Assembly (NCBI GenBank): GCA_902805885.1
Contig: CADCUM010000035.1
Location: forward strand, 1-44,365
Direction of reading: 5' to 3'
DNA length: 44,365 bases
Source of the DNA: an uncultured Nocardioides sp.
GTDB lineage: Bacteria; Actinomycetota; Actinomycetes; Propionibacteriales; Nocardioidaceae
Shown here: piece after piece, positions 10,256 to 18,642 of the stretch
How the letters are laid out: each line of letters begins with the position of its first letter
How positions within the stretch are numbered: the first letter of the stretch is position 1
Program-made: the position numbers and the translations under genes
Notes under the pieces: model-generated
The model's input: the letters and a program-made list of their open reading frames with translations, nothing else
Databases searched by the model: none
Told to the model about the DNA's origin: nothing

Positions 10256-11080
10256 GTGCTCGTCGAAGCCGCAGGACCGGCCGATCCCGAGAGCGTGTGG
10301 CTCCGCTACACGACGCCGGACGCATGGCCGTCGTGGGCGCCGCACATGCGCGACGTCCTCACGGACGTGGACCGGTTGCGGCCGGGCGCCACCGGGCAGG
10401 TCCTGGGGCCGCGGGGCGTCGCCGTCGACTTCACGATCGAGGCCGTCGACCGCGACCTGCGTGCCTGGGCGTGGACGGTCGGTCGCGGTCCGGTCCGGGT
10501 GCGCATGGAGCACCACGTGCTCCCCACGCCCGGCGGTGGCACCCGGGCCACCATGCGTGTCGTCGGGGCTCCGTCCGCCGCCCTCCAGCCCTACCGGCTG
10601 CTCGCGCTCCCGGCACTGCGCCGCCTCGTGCGCGACGACCCGGCGCCCCGGGCGGCCGCTGAGGCCGTGCTCGGCTTCCCGTTCGCCTTCGACCCGTCGT
10701 ACGCCGCCGCCGGGCGTCCGTTCGGCGTCACGCCGCGCACGGCGGGCGTGGAGGTGGGCCCCGACTGGCTCTACGTCAGGTACGGCGCGTGGAGGCTGCT
10801 GACGCCCCGGGCCAACATCCGTGGCGCGGAGCTGACCGGTGGCTTCACGTTCGCCAAGACCGCAGGCCCACCCCATCTCTCGTTCGCGGACCGCGGCGTC
10901 TCCTTCACGACCAACGGGGACCGGGCGCTCTGCCTGCAGTTCCACGAGCCCGTCACGGTGCTCGACCCGACGGGCTCGCTGCGCCACCCAGGCGCCACCC
11001 TCGCCGTGGCCGACCCCGAGGGGCTGGCCGACGCGTTGGGTCTCGACCTCGGTGGCCCGTCGGCCCAGACGTCACCATGA
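10256..11080 (+). CDS. SRPBCC (START-like) family protein with C-terminal extension
   Basis: A 274-aa protein with a GTG start 6 bp behind the previous stop. Residues 1-110 have the SRPBCC/polyketide-cyclase pattern (DPESVWLRYTTPDAWPSWAP, then a long beta sheet and a helix around 100-115), a fold that binds hydrophobic ligands. The second half, from about 130, is a separate beta-rich region with a stretch resembling bacterial PH-like or photosystem-type domains (DWLYVRYGAWRLL). I do not recognise that half with confidence. Close spacing suggests joint expression with the PNPOx-like gene. No signal peptide. Confidence 0.7.
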   Translation: MLVEAAGPADPESVWLRYTTPDAWPSWAPHMRDVLTDVDRLRPGATGQVLGPRGVAVDFTIEAVDRDLRAWAWTVGRGPVRVRMEHHVLPTPGGGTRATMRVVGAPSAALQPYRLLALPALRRLVRDDPAPRAAAEAVLGFPFAFDPSYAAAGRPFGVTPRTAGVEVGPDWLYVRYGAWRLLTPRANIRGAELTGGFTFAKTAGPPHLSFADRGVSFTTNGDRALCLQFHEPVTVLDPTGSLRHPGATLAVADPEGLADALGLDLGGPSAQTSP

Positions 11081-11129
11081 TGACCTCACCCGGAACGATT
11101 CCGTCCGGTTGCCGGCCTAGCGTGACGAG

Positions 11130-11717
11130 ATGACCTCGACGAGCGATCCCGCCCACCCGTTCGCGACCGAGGGGACGGCGCCCTGGGAGCCACCGCTCGC
11201 CGGCACCGAGACGGAGGCGCTCCTCGGCGCCCTCGACCGCCTGCGCTGGACGTTCCGCTACAAGGCGGACGGCTTGGACGCTGCGGGTCTCGCGGCCACC
11301 GTCGGCGCGTCCGCCCTGACGTTGGGCGGCCTGCTCAAGCACCTCGCGGCCATGGAGGACACCACGTTCGGCACCAAGCTCAGCGGCGTGCCCCTGGGCG
11401 AGCCCTGGACCGGGTGGGGGTGGGACGGCAGCGACGACTGGGAGCTCCGCTCGGCGGCCGAGGACGCACCCCACGTGCTCTGCCGGACGTACGACGACGC
11501 CGTGGCGCGCGCCCGTCAGCGCGTGGCCGCCGCGCTCGCGAGCGGCGACATGGACCAGCGCGTGCACGTCGCGGACGGTGCCGCGAACCTGCGGCGGCTG
11601 GTCTGCGACATGCTCGAGGAGTACGGCCGCCACACCGGGCACGCCGACCTGCTGCGCGAGGCGGTCGACGGGCGCGTCGGCGAGGACCCGCCCGACGGCT
11701 GGCGTCCGGTCTCCTAG
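11130..11717 (+). CDS. DinB/DUF664-family protein
   Basis: A 195-aa four-helix-bundle protein of the DinB superfamily. The helix LTLGGLLKHLAAMEDTTF supplies the first metal-binding His (71), and the C-terminal EEYGRHTGHADLLRE supplies the other two, making the His triad of these metalloproteins. Actinobacterial members include mycothiol-dependent transferases and isomerases (MDMPI-like), so a mycothiol-linked detoxification role is plausible but not shown. The ATG at 11130 lies 49 bp after the SRPBCC stop. Its TAG stop shares the CTAG at 11714-11717 with the convergent glycosylase-like gene. Confidence 0.82.
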   Translation: MTSTSDPAHPFATEGTAPWEPPLAGTETEALLGALDRLRWTFRYKADGLDAAGLAATVGASALTLGGLLKHLAAMEDTTFGTKLSGVPLGEPWTGWGWDGSDDWELRSAAEDAPHVLCRTYDDAVARARQRVAAALASGDMDQRVHVADGAANLRRLVCDMLEEYGRHTGHADLLREAVDGRVGEDPPDGWRPVS

Positions 11718-12811
11718 ACCCCGGCGACCACCTCGAGGCCCGACCAGGCAGCGAGCGCCGCGACCTCGGCCGCGACCGCCGCGCGCATCTCGCCCGTCCA
11801 CTCGCCGTCCTCGTGGAGCGCGTCCACGACCAGGACGCCGGCCTCGCGGTCGGCGGTCGCGTCGAGCTTGCCGACGAGCTCATCGCCCCACAGCACCGGC
11901 ATCGCCCAGTAGCCCCACCGCCGCGTGGCCGCGGGCTTGTACATCTCCAGCTGGTAGTCGAACGCGAAGAGCTCCGCCATCCGCTTGCGGTCGAAGACCA
12001 GGCGGTCCAGCGGGGAGAGGATCGCGGCGCGTCCGGTGGTCGCCCGGTCCAGTGCCTCGGGGTCGACACGCCACCGACCCCGGACGCCGTCGACGACGGC
12101 CTCCTCCCCCACCCCGCGCACGTCGTACGGCTCGTGCCACGCCTCCAGCGCGCGCGGACGCGCGACGCCGAGCGCGCGCAGCCGTCGTCGGGCCAGCTCG
12201 ACGTGGGCCTCCTCGTGGTCGACGGGCTCGTCGCCGGGGTGGACGCGCTCGGCGAGGTCCCAGACCCGCTCCCGGCCCTCCCGCCCGGCCACCGCGACCT
12301 CGCCGCGGGCCTCCATCAGCTCCAGGAGCTTCATCACGTTCTTGCCCGAGGTCCAGCCCGTCGAGCGCCACGGCACCTCGCAGGTGTCGGGGATGGCCCG
12401 GGCCGGGGTCGGACCCTCCGCGCGCAGGTGCGCCAGGACGTCGCGCCGGCAGCCGTCGTTGGCCGCCACCCAGTCGCGGACGTCCACCTGCCACTCGCGC
12501 AGCGGCGGGACCCCGGGCCACCGTGCCATGTCGGCCGCGAACAGCGCGATGTCCTCCGCCGGCCGGAGCATTCCCTGGTGCTCGACCAGCGCGCCGTCGC
12601 CCGCCAGCCGGTCGAGGTCACCCCGCGCGTACGCCGTGCCCAGCCGGGTCCAGCAGACCAGCTCGGCGCTGGGCGCGACGACGTCGGTCAGGTCGGCCTG
12701 GAGGAAACCGAGGTGTCGGACGACGCCCATGAGGTCGGTCGGTCGCTCCGCGTCGAGCAGCTGGGCGCGAACGGCCACCCGGCGGGCGTCCTGCGGGCTC
12801 AGACGGATCAC
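11714..12811 (-). CDS. Winged-helix DNA glycosylase-like protein, YcaQ/AlkX type (HTH_42)
   Basis: A 365-aa protein of the AlkZ/YcaQ superfamily, which excises alkylated bases and interstrand crosslinks. The N-terminal winged-helix region begins RLSPQDARRVAVRAQLL. The catalytic segment reads LGFLQADLTDVV, so the motif is Gln38-x-Asp40: the QxD form of YcaQ-like enzymes rather than the QxQ form of Streptomyces AlkZ. The C-terminal FDRKRMAELFAFDYQLEMYKP block is typical of the family. With the nearby short UvrA paralogue this gives a second candidate tolerance gene for alkylating or crosslinking agents. Activity is inferred. Confidence 0.85.
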   Translation of the reverse strand: MIRLSPQDARRVAVRAQLLDAERPTDLMGVVRHLGFLQADLTDVVAPSAELVCWTRLGTAYARGDLDRLAGDGALVEHQGMLRPAEDIALFAADMARWPGVPPLREWQVDVRDWVAANDGCRRDVLAHLRAEGPTPARAIPDTCEVPWRSTGWTSGKNVMKLLELMEARGEVAVAGREGRERVWDLAERVHPGDEPVDHEEAHVELARRRLRALGVARPRALEAWHEPYDVRGVGEEAVVDGVRGRWRVDPEALDRATTGRAAILSPLDRLVFDRKRMAELFAFDYQLEMYKPAATRRWGYWAMPVLWGDELVGKLDATADREAGVLVVDALHEDGEWTGEMRAAVAAEVAALAAWSGLEVVAGV

Positions 12812-12909
12812 CGATCCAGGCTAGTCCGCAGTCGGCGTCGGACGACCGGGGCGACGCGGTAGTCCCATCGGGCCATTTGCTGCCCAGGTCGGGCGTTTCG
12901 CGTCTCATC

Positions 12910-12925
12910 GGTCGGAGGACCGACC
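12910..12925. promoter_or_regulatory. Inverted repeat upstream of the 48-aa Cys-rich gene
   Basis: GGTCGG-AGGA-CCGACC lies 48 bp before the ATG at 12974, in the 162-bp gap between divergent genes. It could be an operator or a leader hairpin. No convincing -10/-35 pair could be fixed around it. Confidence 0.35.
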
Positions 12926-12973
12926 TACCGTCGAATCCTCGGCACATCCACCCCCTACCGATGGGAAAGCATC

Positions 12974-13120
12974 ATGTGGGACACCGTGGAGAACACCACG
13001 CTGCACCTCTCGCACGACCTTCCTTGCACGGCGTGCGGCCACGGGCGGCACACCTACCTCCCCTGCTCCGACTCCTGCGCGTGCACGCACGGACGCGACC
13101 GCGTCCTCAGCTACGCCTGA
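12974..13120 (+). CDS. 48-aa Cys/His-rich small protein, putative metal binder
   Basis: ATG at 12974 with GGGAAAG 4-10 nt upstream, stop TGA at 13118-13120. The protein carries CTACGHGRH, then CSDSCACTHGRD: five Cys and several His arranged as Cys-x2-Cys...Cys-x3-Cys-x-Cys, like a small treble-clef or zinc-ribbon knuckle. Codon third positions are strongly GC-rich as in the neighbours. The gene overlaps the 3' end of the convergent PhoD-like gene by 14 bp. I know no named family. Zinc or iron binding is inferred from the Cys spacing. Confidence 0.65.
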   Translation: MWDTVENTTLHLSHDLPCTACGHGRHTYLPCSDSCACTHGRDRVLSYA

Positions 13121-14852
13121 GCCGCCTCCGCTGCGGGGCCGCGCCGGACGCGCGCTCGTAGGCCGCGACCTTCTCGAGCCTCGGTCGCTCGTGGTCGTCG
13201 TCGACGACCGTCCCGGTGACCCACCACAGGCGCAGGCCCTCGCCGGCCAGCTGCAGGCACGCGATGTTGTTGTCGAACCACGGCCCCTCGGCGTAGCGCC
13301 ACCGCAGCGGCCCGTCGGGCACCTTCGTCGACCTCGCGGCCAGCCGCCCCAGCGGTCCGGCGACGCCGTACGACAGCACGGCGGTCGCGAACCGGAGGTT
13401 GCGCGAGAGCGGGTTGCGGATCGGCGAGCACACCGCCTGCAGGACTGCCGTGCGCAGCGGCGGCTCGCCCCGCGGCGTCCGCGCCTCGCTGACGTAGCTG
13501 TGGTGGACGTCGCCCGACAGGAACGTCACGCTCGCCGGGACAGGGCCGCGCGCGCCCGTCGCCAGCTCGATCACCTGGTGCGAGACCTTCTCGAAGGTGT
13601 CCTGGAACGCGCCCCAGTGCTCGAGGTCCACGAGCCGCCGGGCCCGCTCCCCCACCCGGGTCCCGGTCCTGCCCCAGGCGCCCGCGGTCAGCGCCTCGCT
13701 GAACGCCTCGAGGTGGTGGAGCCCGCGGGCGAGCAGGAACGGCACCGAGGTGCCGATCAGCAGGTGGTCGACGCCGCCACGCACCTGGTCGTCGAGCCAG
13801 GCGAGCTCCTCGGGGTCGAGCATCGCGCGCGCCTCGGGCTGCAGCTCCCGGGCGGCGCGGGAGTCGAGCACGACGAGCCGGGCCTGGGTGTCGAAGTCGC
13901 GCACGTAGCTCCACCGGTAGGTGCGTGGCTGCTGGTCCACCCGGTCCGCGAACGCGTCGAGCACGGCGCTGAGGTCGAGCTCGTCGGGCCCGTCGTGGGC
14001 GAGGACCCGGGCATAGACCTCGTCGGCGGCGCGCTCCGACGGGGACAGGTTGCCGAGGTGCTGGTAGACCCAGTACGACGCCAGGCCGGCCACGATGCGG
14101 CCGTGCCACCACGACGTCGCCTCCATGTCACGGCGCCACTGCAGCGAGGTGTTCCAGTCGTCGCGGATGTCGTGGTCGTCGAAGATCATCGCGCTCGGCA
14201 CCGTCGAGAGCAGCCACCGGTTGGCCGGGTCCGTCCAGGCGAGGCGGTAGAGGTGGGCGTACTCCTCGAAGTCCTTGAGCTCCTCGCCGGGCGGCTCGTC
14301 GATGTCGCGCCGGGACTCGATGAACTCCCTCATGGCCTCGGTCGTCTCGTCGGCGTAGACCTGGTCCCCCAGGAAGAGGACGAGGTCGGGCCAGCGGTCC
14401 GTCGCGAGGTCCGGGTCGTCGGGCTCGACCGGGTCGACCAGGCCGGCCAGGCCGAGGGCGTAGGCGTGCAGCGCGTCGACGCCGTGGCTGCGGTTGCCCT
14501 TCTCGTCGTGGGAGACCGAGGTGCGGCAGGAGCCGAACGCCATCCGCAACGGACGCCCGGGCAGCAGCGTGCTGATCACCGGGTCCGGGAACGGCGACGC
14601 GGGGTCCGGCCACACCCGCACCCCGTCGATCTCGACGGCGTAGTGCTCCCGGGACCCGGGCTCGAGCCCCGCGAGCTCGACGAGTGCGAAGTGGTGCCCG
14701 TGCACCCTGAAGGTGCGGGCCGACCACGACTCCCCGCCCCGTACGACGCTCACCAGGGCGGCGTCGCGGGTCTCGACCCACACCGCCGCCGAGTCGTCGT
14801 CCACGCGCCGCAGCAGGGGGCCGAGGACCAAGGGACCGTCGTCGGTCGTCAC
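13107..14852 (-). CDS. PhoD-like alkaline phosphatase / phosphodiesterase-family protein
   Basis: A 581-aa metallophosphatase-family protein. After an N-terminal beta domain (about 1-95) comes AFGSCRTS and then the metal motifs LGDQVYADE, FDDHDIRDDWN and, near the C-terminus, SGDVHHSYVSE. These are the Asp/His/Asn ligands of the PhoD group. Unlike secreted PhoD there is no Tat signal: it begins MTTDDGPLVLG, so it is probably cytoplasmic. The start is the GTG at 14852, which overlaps the upstream alcohol dehydrogenase stop as GTGA. Open frame continues further upstream but is only a shadow of that gene. Substrate unknown. Confidence 0.88.
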   Translation of the reverse strand: MTTDDGPLVLGPLLRRVDDDSAAVWVETRDAALVSVVRGGESWSARTFRVHGHHFALVELAGLEPGSREHYAVEIDGVRVWPDPASPFPDPVISTLLPGRPLRMAFGSCRTSVSHDEKGNRSHGVDALHAYALGLAGLVDPVEPDDPDLATDRWPDLVLFLGDQVYADETTEAMREFIESRRDIDEPPGEELKDFEEYAHLYRLAWTDPANRWLLSTVPSAMIFDDHDIRDDWNTSLQWRRDMEATSWWHGRIVAGLASYWVYQHLGNLSPSERAADEVYARVLAHDGPDELDLSAVLDAFADRVDQQPRTYRWSYVRDFDTQARLVVLDSRAARELQPEARAMLDPEELAWLDDQVRGGVDHLLIGTSVPFLLARGLHHLEAFSEALTAGAWGRTGTRVGERARRLVDLEHWGAFQDTFEKVSHQVIELATGARGPVPASVTFLSGDVHHSYVSEARTPRGEPPLRTAVLQAVCSPIRNPLSRNLRFATAVLSYGVAGPLGRLAARSTKVPDGPLRWRYAEGPWFDNNIACLQLAGEGLRLWWVTGTVVDDDHERPRLEKVAAYERASGAAPQRRRLRRS

Positions 14853-15865
14853 GGCTGGAGCAGCACCTTGATCGCGCGACGCTCGTCCATGGCGCGGTAG
14901 CCCTCGGGCGACTGCTCCATCGGCAGCGTGAGGTCGAAGACGAGGCCCGGCTCGATGGTGCCGGAGGTGACCAGGTCGAGCAGCTCGGGCAGGTAGCGGC
15001 GCACCGGCGCCATGCCGCCGGCGAGCCCGACGTTGCGCTGGAACATCCGGCGGACGGGGAGCTCCACGCCGTGGGGCACGCCCACGAAACCGACGGTCGA
15101 CCCGGGCCGGGCCACCGCGAACGCGGTCTTCATCGCCTGGTCGGTGCCCACGCACTCCAGGACGGCGTCCGCGCCGACCCCGCCGGTGAGCTCGGCGACC
15201 CGCTCCGCCCCCTCCTTGCCACGCTCGGCGACGATGTCGGTGGCCCCGAACCGGCGGGCGAGCTCCTGGCGCGGCTCGTGGCGCGACATCGCGATCACGC
15301 GCTCGGCGCCGAGCTGGGCGGCCGCCAGCACCCCGCACAGACCGACCGCGCCGTCGCCCACGACGACCGCGGTGCCGCCGGGCCGTACGCCGGCAGCGAC
15401 GGCGGCGTGCCAGCCGGTGGCCATCACGTCGGAGAGCGTGAGCAGCGACGGGATGAGGGCGTCGTCCGGCATCCCGTCGGTCGCGACCAGGCTGCCGTCG
15501 GCCTGCGTGACCCGCGAGTACTCCGCCTGCCCGCTCTCGGTGAAGCCCAGCTCGTCGCACGCCGAGTGGGCGCCGGCCCGGCAGTGGGCACAGGTGTTGT
15601 CGCAGTGGTCGAACGGGACGATGACGAAGTCGCCGGTCCGGATGTCGCGCACGTCCGACCCGACCTCCTCCACGACGCCCACGCACTCGTGGCCGATCGT
15701 GGATCCCGGGTCGATGTCGTTGTGCCCCCGGTAGGGCCACAGGTCCGAGCCGCAGATGCAGCCGGCGACGACCTTGACGATCGCGTCCGTCGGCTCCTCG
15801 ATCCGGGGATCGGGAACCTCCTCGAAGCGGATGTCGCCGGGCGCGTGGATCGTGGTGGCTCGCAT
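14849..15865 (-). CDS. Zinc-dependent alcohol dehydrogenase family protein (MDR superfamily)
   Basis: A 338-aa medium-chain dehydrogenase. CGSD and GHECVGVVEEVG provide the catalytic zinc site; the four-Cys structural zinc lobe is CDNTCAHCRAGAHSAC. The Rossmann motif is VVVGDGAVGLCG, at about residues 165-176. It probably oxidises an alcohol or polyol with NAD(P); close relatives include glutathione-independent formaldehyde and threonine-type dehydrogenases, and the substrate cannot be read from sequence. Start at MRATTIHAPG. It is coupled to the PhoD-like gene downstream and divergent from the XRE-MurA gene across a 64-bp gap with a perfect palindrome, which may control both. Confidence 0.88.
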   Translation of the reverse strand: MRATTIHAPGDIRFEEVPDPRIEEPTDAIVKVVAGCICGSDLWPYRGHNDIDPGSTIGHECVGVVEEVGSDVRDIRTGDFVIVPFDHCDNTCAHCRAGAHSACDELGFTESGQAEYSRVTQADGSLVATDGMPDDALIPSLLTLSDVMATGWHAAVAAGVRPGGTAVVVGDGAVGLCGVLAAAQLGAERVIAMSRHEPRQELARRFGATDIVAERGKEGAERVAELTGGVGADAVLECVGTDQAMKTAFAVARPGSTVGFVGVPHGVELPVRRMFQRNVGLAGGMAPVRRYLPELLDLVTSGTIEPGLVFDLTLPMEQSPEGYRAMDERRAIKVLLQP

Positions 15866-15901
15866 GGCGCGATCCTGCCACGCCGAGTCGAGGTGTGGTC
15901 T

Positions 15902-15919
15902 TATCTCATATCTGAGATA
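15902..15919. promoter_or_regulatory. Perfect palindromic operator overlapping a likely leaderless promoter
   Basis: TATCTCA-TATC-TGAGATA: 7-bp perfect arms, strikingly AT-rich in this genome. Its right arm overlaps TACCGT (15918-15923), a TANNNT-type -10 element that ends 6 nt before the ATG at 15930. The XRE-MurA gene has no Shine-Dalgarno sequence, so a leaderless mRNA starting at or next to the ATG fits. The reverse arm could serve the divergent dehydrogenase. The likely binder is the XRE domain of the adjacent fusion protein (inference). Confidence 0.65.
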
Positions 15920-15929
15920 CCGTTTCCCC

Positions 15930-17453
15930 ATGAGCGACTACAAGGGTCGGATCGGCAACCTGATCCGCGACGCGCGCAAGCACCGCGGCCTCACCCAGCA
16001 CCAGCTGGCCGAGGTGCTCGGCACCAGCCAGAGCGCGATCAACCGCATCGAGAAGGGCCACCAGAACCTCTCCCTGGAGATGCTGGCGCGCATCGGCAGC
16101 GCTCTCGACTCCGAGATCGTCGCCCTCGGCGCCGGCCCCACCCACCTGCGGGTCACCGGACCCACGACGCTGTCCGGCTCGATCGACGTCAAGACCTCGA
16201 AGAACGCGGGCGTCGCGCTGCTGTGCGCGTCCCTGCTCAACCGGGGCCGTACGACGCTGCGCAAGGTCGCCCGCATCGAGGAGGTCAACCGGCTCCTGGA
16301 GGTCCTCAACTCGCTGGGCGTGATGACGCGCTGGATCGGTGACGACGGCGACCTCGAGATCGTCCCGCCCGTCGAGCTCAACCTCAGCCACATCGACGAG
16401 GTCGCGGCCCGCCGCACCCGCTCGGTGATCATGTTCCTGGGACCGCTCCTCCACCGTGCCGAGACCTTCGAGCTGCCCTACGCCGGCGGCTGCAACCTCG
16501 GGACCCGCACCGTGGAGCCCCACATGTCCGCGCTGCGTCCGTTCGGCCTCGAGGTCAAGGCCACCGACGGGATGTACCACGCCTCGATCAACCGGGCCCT
16601 CGAGCCGGAGCGGCCGATCGTCCTCACCGAGCGCGGCGACACGGTCACCGAGAACGCCCTGATGGCGGCCGCCCTGCACCCCGGCACCACCGTCATCCGC
16701 AACGCCTCGTCCAACTACATGGTCCAGGACCTCTGCTTCTACCTGCAGAAGCTCGGGGTGGATGTCGACGGCATCGGCACGACCACGCTCCGGGTCACCG
16801 GGTGCGAGCGGATCGACGTCGACGTCGACTACGCCCCCTCCGAGGACCCCATCGAGGCCATGTCGCTGCTGGCGGCGGCGATCGTCACCCGGTCCGAGAT
16901 CACGATCTGCCGGGTGCCGATCGAGTTCATGGAGATCGAGCTCGCCACGCTCGAGGAGATGGGCTTCACCTACTCACGCTCCGCGGAGTACGTCGCGGCC
17001 AACGGCCGCACGCGACTGGTCGACATCACCACCCACCCGAGCGACCTGCGCGCGCCGCTGGACAAGATCCACCCGATGCCCTTCCCCGGGCTCAACATCG
17101 ACAACCTGCCGTTCTTCGCCGCGATCGCGGCGGTCGCGGACGGGCAGACGCTGCTCCACGACTGGGTCTACGAGAACCGCGCCATCTACCTCACCGAGCT
17201 CAACAAGCTCGGTGCCTCGGTCAAGCTCCTCGACCCCCACCGGGTCATGATCGAGGGGCCGACGCACTTCTCCGGCACGGAGATCGTCTGCCCGCCCGCG
17301 CTCCGGCCGGCAGTGGTGATCCTGCTCGCCATGCTCGCGTCCAAGGGCACGTCGGTGCTGCGGTCGACCTACGTCATCCACCGCGGCTACGAGGGGCTGG
17401 CCGACCGGCTCAACCTGCTCGGCGCGAACATCGAGACCTTCCGCGACATCTGA
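15930..17453 (+). CDS. XRE helix-turn-helix fused to MurA-type enolpyruvyl transferase
   Basis: A 507-aa fusion. Residues 5-62 form an XRE HTH (LTQHQLAEVLGTSQSAINRIEKG). Residues 70-507 are a complete EPSP/MurA-fold enzyme. MurA active-site residues are kept: Lys91-Asn92 (SKNA), the fosfomycin-target Cys188 in AGGCNLGTR, Arg193, Asp391 in FPGLNIDNLPFF, and the C-terminal HRGYEGLADRLNLLGANIE. MurA adds enolpyruvate from PEP to UDP-GlcNAc in peptidoglycan synthesis. Actinobacteria often carry a second, MurA2-type copy, and this may be one. The fused HTH next to a palindrome suggests an enzyme that also senses substrate and regulates transcription; that is inference. Confidence 0.88.
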   Translation: MSDYKGRIGNLIRDARKHRGLTQHQLAEVLGTSQSAINRIEKGHQNLSLEMLARIGSALDSEIVALGAGPTHLRVTGPTTLSGSIDVKTSKNAGVALLCASLLNRGRTTLRKVARIEEVNRLLEVLNSLGVMTRWIGDDGDLEIVPPVELNLSHIDEVAARRTRSVIMFLGPLLHRAETFELPYAGGCNLGTRTVEPHMSALRPFGLEVKATDGMYHASINRALEPERPIVLTERGDTVTENALMAAALHPGTTVIRNASSNYMVQDLCFYLQKLGVDVDGIGTTTLRVTGCERIDVDVDYAPSEDPIEAMSLLAAAIVTRSEITICRVPIEFMEIELATLEEMGFTYSRSAEYVAANGRTRLVDITTHPSDLRAPLDKIHPMPFPGLNIDNLPFFAAIAAVADGQTLLHDWVYENRAIYLTELNKLGASVKLLDPHRVMIEGPTHFSGTEIVCPPALRPAVVILLAMLASKGTSVLRSTYVIHRGYEGLADRLNLLGANIETFRDI

Positions 17454-17472
17454 GCCCGTGCTCCATGAGCTC

Positions 17473-17528
17473 GCTCCGCTCGCAAGTCCCGCAGGTGCGG
17501 GTGAGCGCTGCGGACAGGCGAGCGGAGC
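17473..17528. terminator. Nested hairpins between convergent genes
   Basis: An outer pair, GCTCCGCTCGC (17473-17483) and its perfect complement (17518-17528), encloses a tight inner hairpin CCCGCA-GG-TGCGGG (17488-17501). It sits between the convergent XRE-MurA and zinc-ribbon genes, so a bidirectional terminator is likely. The inner hairpin resembles the palindromes at 29355 and 42975. Confidence 0.5.
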
Positions 17529-17530
17529 AA

Positions 17531-17794
17531 TCAGGTACTGAACAGGCTCTCCACCCAGGCGCGCGCCTGCTTGCCGGCCGACGGCGGCGCCGTCATGTCG
17601 GGCGTGATGCGGGGCAGTGGCGCGGTGTGCTGGCCGGCGTTGCGGTGCCAGTCGTTCTCCGCCTCGACGAGTGCGCCGAGGTCGGCACGGGCCAGGAACA
17701 CGCCATGGCCCTCCGGGCACTGGCTGACACCGGCACCGAGGAGCATCCGCTGCTCCATCTCGGCGCCGCACCGGGGACAGGTCAGGCTCTCCAT
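17531..17794 (-). CDS. zf-TFIIB-type zinc-ribbon protein
   Basis: An 87-aa protein beginning MESLTCPRCGAEME. CPRC near the N-terminus and a later Cys in SQCPEGHGVFLAR give the TFIIB-like zinc-ribbon pattern of small bacterial proteins of unknown role; the fourth ligand would be a Cys or the His in GHG. The C-terminal part is proline-rich. An earlier in-frame start at 17836 would overlap the divergent GDPD gene, so I chose 17794. Monocistronic. Confidence 0.75.
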   Translation of the reverse strand: MESLTCPRCGAEMEQRMLLGAGVSQCPEGHGVFLARADLGALVEAENDWHRNAGQHTAPLPRITPDMTAPPSAGKQARAWVESLFST

Positions 17795-17829
17795 GCCCCG
17801 ACGGTACTCCTGGACCGCATACTTCTGGC

Positions 17830-18642
17830 GTGACACGGCCGCCGTACCTGGACACTCCCCTGCCGCTCGCCATGGCGCACCGCGGTGGCGCGTTCCACCC
17901 CGAGCTCGAGGGCCTGGAGAACACCCTGGCGGCGTTCCGGCACGCGGTCGAGCTCGGCTACCGCTACCTGGAGACCGATGTCCACGTCACGAGCGACGGC
18001 GTCCTGCTCGCGTTCCACGACGCCGTGCTGGACCGGGTCACCGACCGGGTGGGCAGCGTCGCCGAGACGCCGTACGCGGAGGTGCAAGGAGCGCTGATCG
18101 GAGGTGCGGAGCGCGTGCCGACGCTCGCCCAGCTCTTCGACGCGTTCCCCGGCGTCCGGTTCAACATCGACGTGAAGTCCGCAGGGGCGGTCGCGGCACT
18201 CTCGGCGTTCGTCGCGGAGCGTGACGCCTGGGACCGGGTGCTGGTGGGCTCCTTCTCCCGGCGGCGGCTCCACGCGTTCCGCCGGGCGACCGGCGGGCGC
18301 GTCGCGACCTCCGCCCATCCGTTGGAGGTGGTCGCCTACCGCCTCTCCCCCATCGCCGGCCTCGCCCGGCTGCTGACCCGTGGGCGTCCTGCGGCGCTCC
18401 AGGTGCCGCACCGCAGAGGCCCCCTCACGGTCGTCACGCCGGGACTCGTACGACGCGCCCACGCCGCCGGCCTGCACGTGCATGTCTGGACCATCGACGA
18501 CCCCGAGGAGATGAATGCTCTCCTCGACCGTGGTGTCGACGGCATCATCACCGATCGCACGGACATACTCAGGGACGTGCTCCGCGAACGCGGACAGTGG
18601 ACCGGCTCCGACGGGGGCGGCACGAACGAGGGTGGGACATGA
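17830..18642 (+). CDS. Glycerophosphodiester phosphodiesterase
   Basis: A 270-aa TIM-barrel enzyme that would hydrolyse glycerophosphodiesters to glycerol 3-phosphate and an alcohol. The catalytic residues are visible: His17-Arg18 (MAHRGG), Glu30-Asn31-Thr32, Glu48 and Asp50 (LETDVHVTSDG) and His63 (AFHD). NIDVKS and the C-terminal HVWTIDDPEEM...DGIITDR are family hallmarks. No signal peptide, so it is cytoplasmic. GTG start. The TGA stop overlaps the ATG of the transporter gene (ATGA), so the two are coupled and the transporter may supply or export its substrate. Confidence 0.92.
   Translation: MTRPPYLDTPLPLAMAHRGGAFHPELEGLENTLAAFRHAVELGYRYLETDVHVTSDGVLLAFHDAVLDRVTDRVGSVAETPYAEVQGALIGGAERVPTLAQLFDAFPGVRFNIDVKSAGAVAALSAFVAERDAWDRVLVGSFSRRRLHAFRRATGGRVATSAHPLEVVAYRLSPIAGLARLLTRGRPAALQVPHRRGPLTVVTPGLVRRAHAAGLHVHVWTIDDPEEMNALLDRGVDGIITDRTDILRDVLRERGQWTGSDGGGTNEGGT

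Noticed and set aside
11714..11717. Frameshift between the DinB and glycosylase-like genes
   Set aside because: The genes converge and merely share CTAG as both stops; both proteins have complete ends.
14853..15881. N-terminal extension of the PhoD-like protein to 924 residues
   Set aside because: The added residues are an out-of-frame reading of the alcohol dehydrogenase gene; the GTGA overlap at 14849-14852 gives a normal start.
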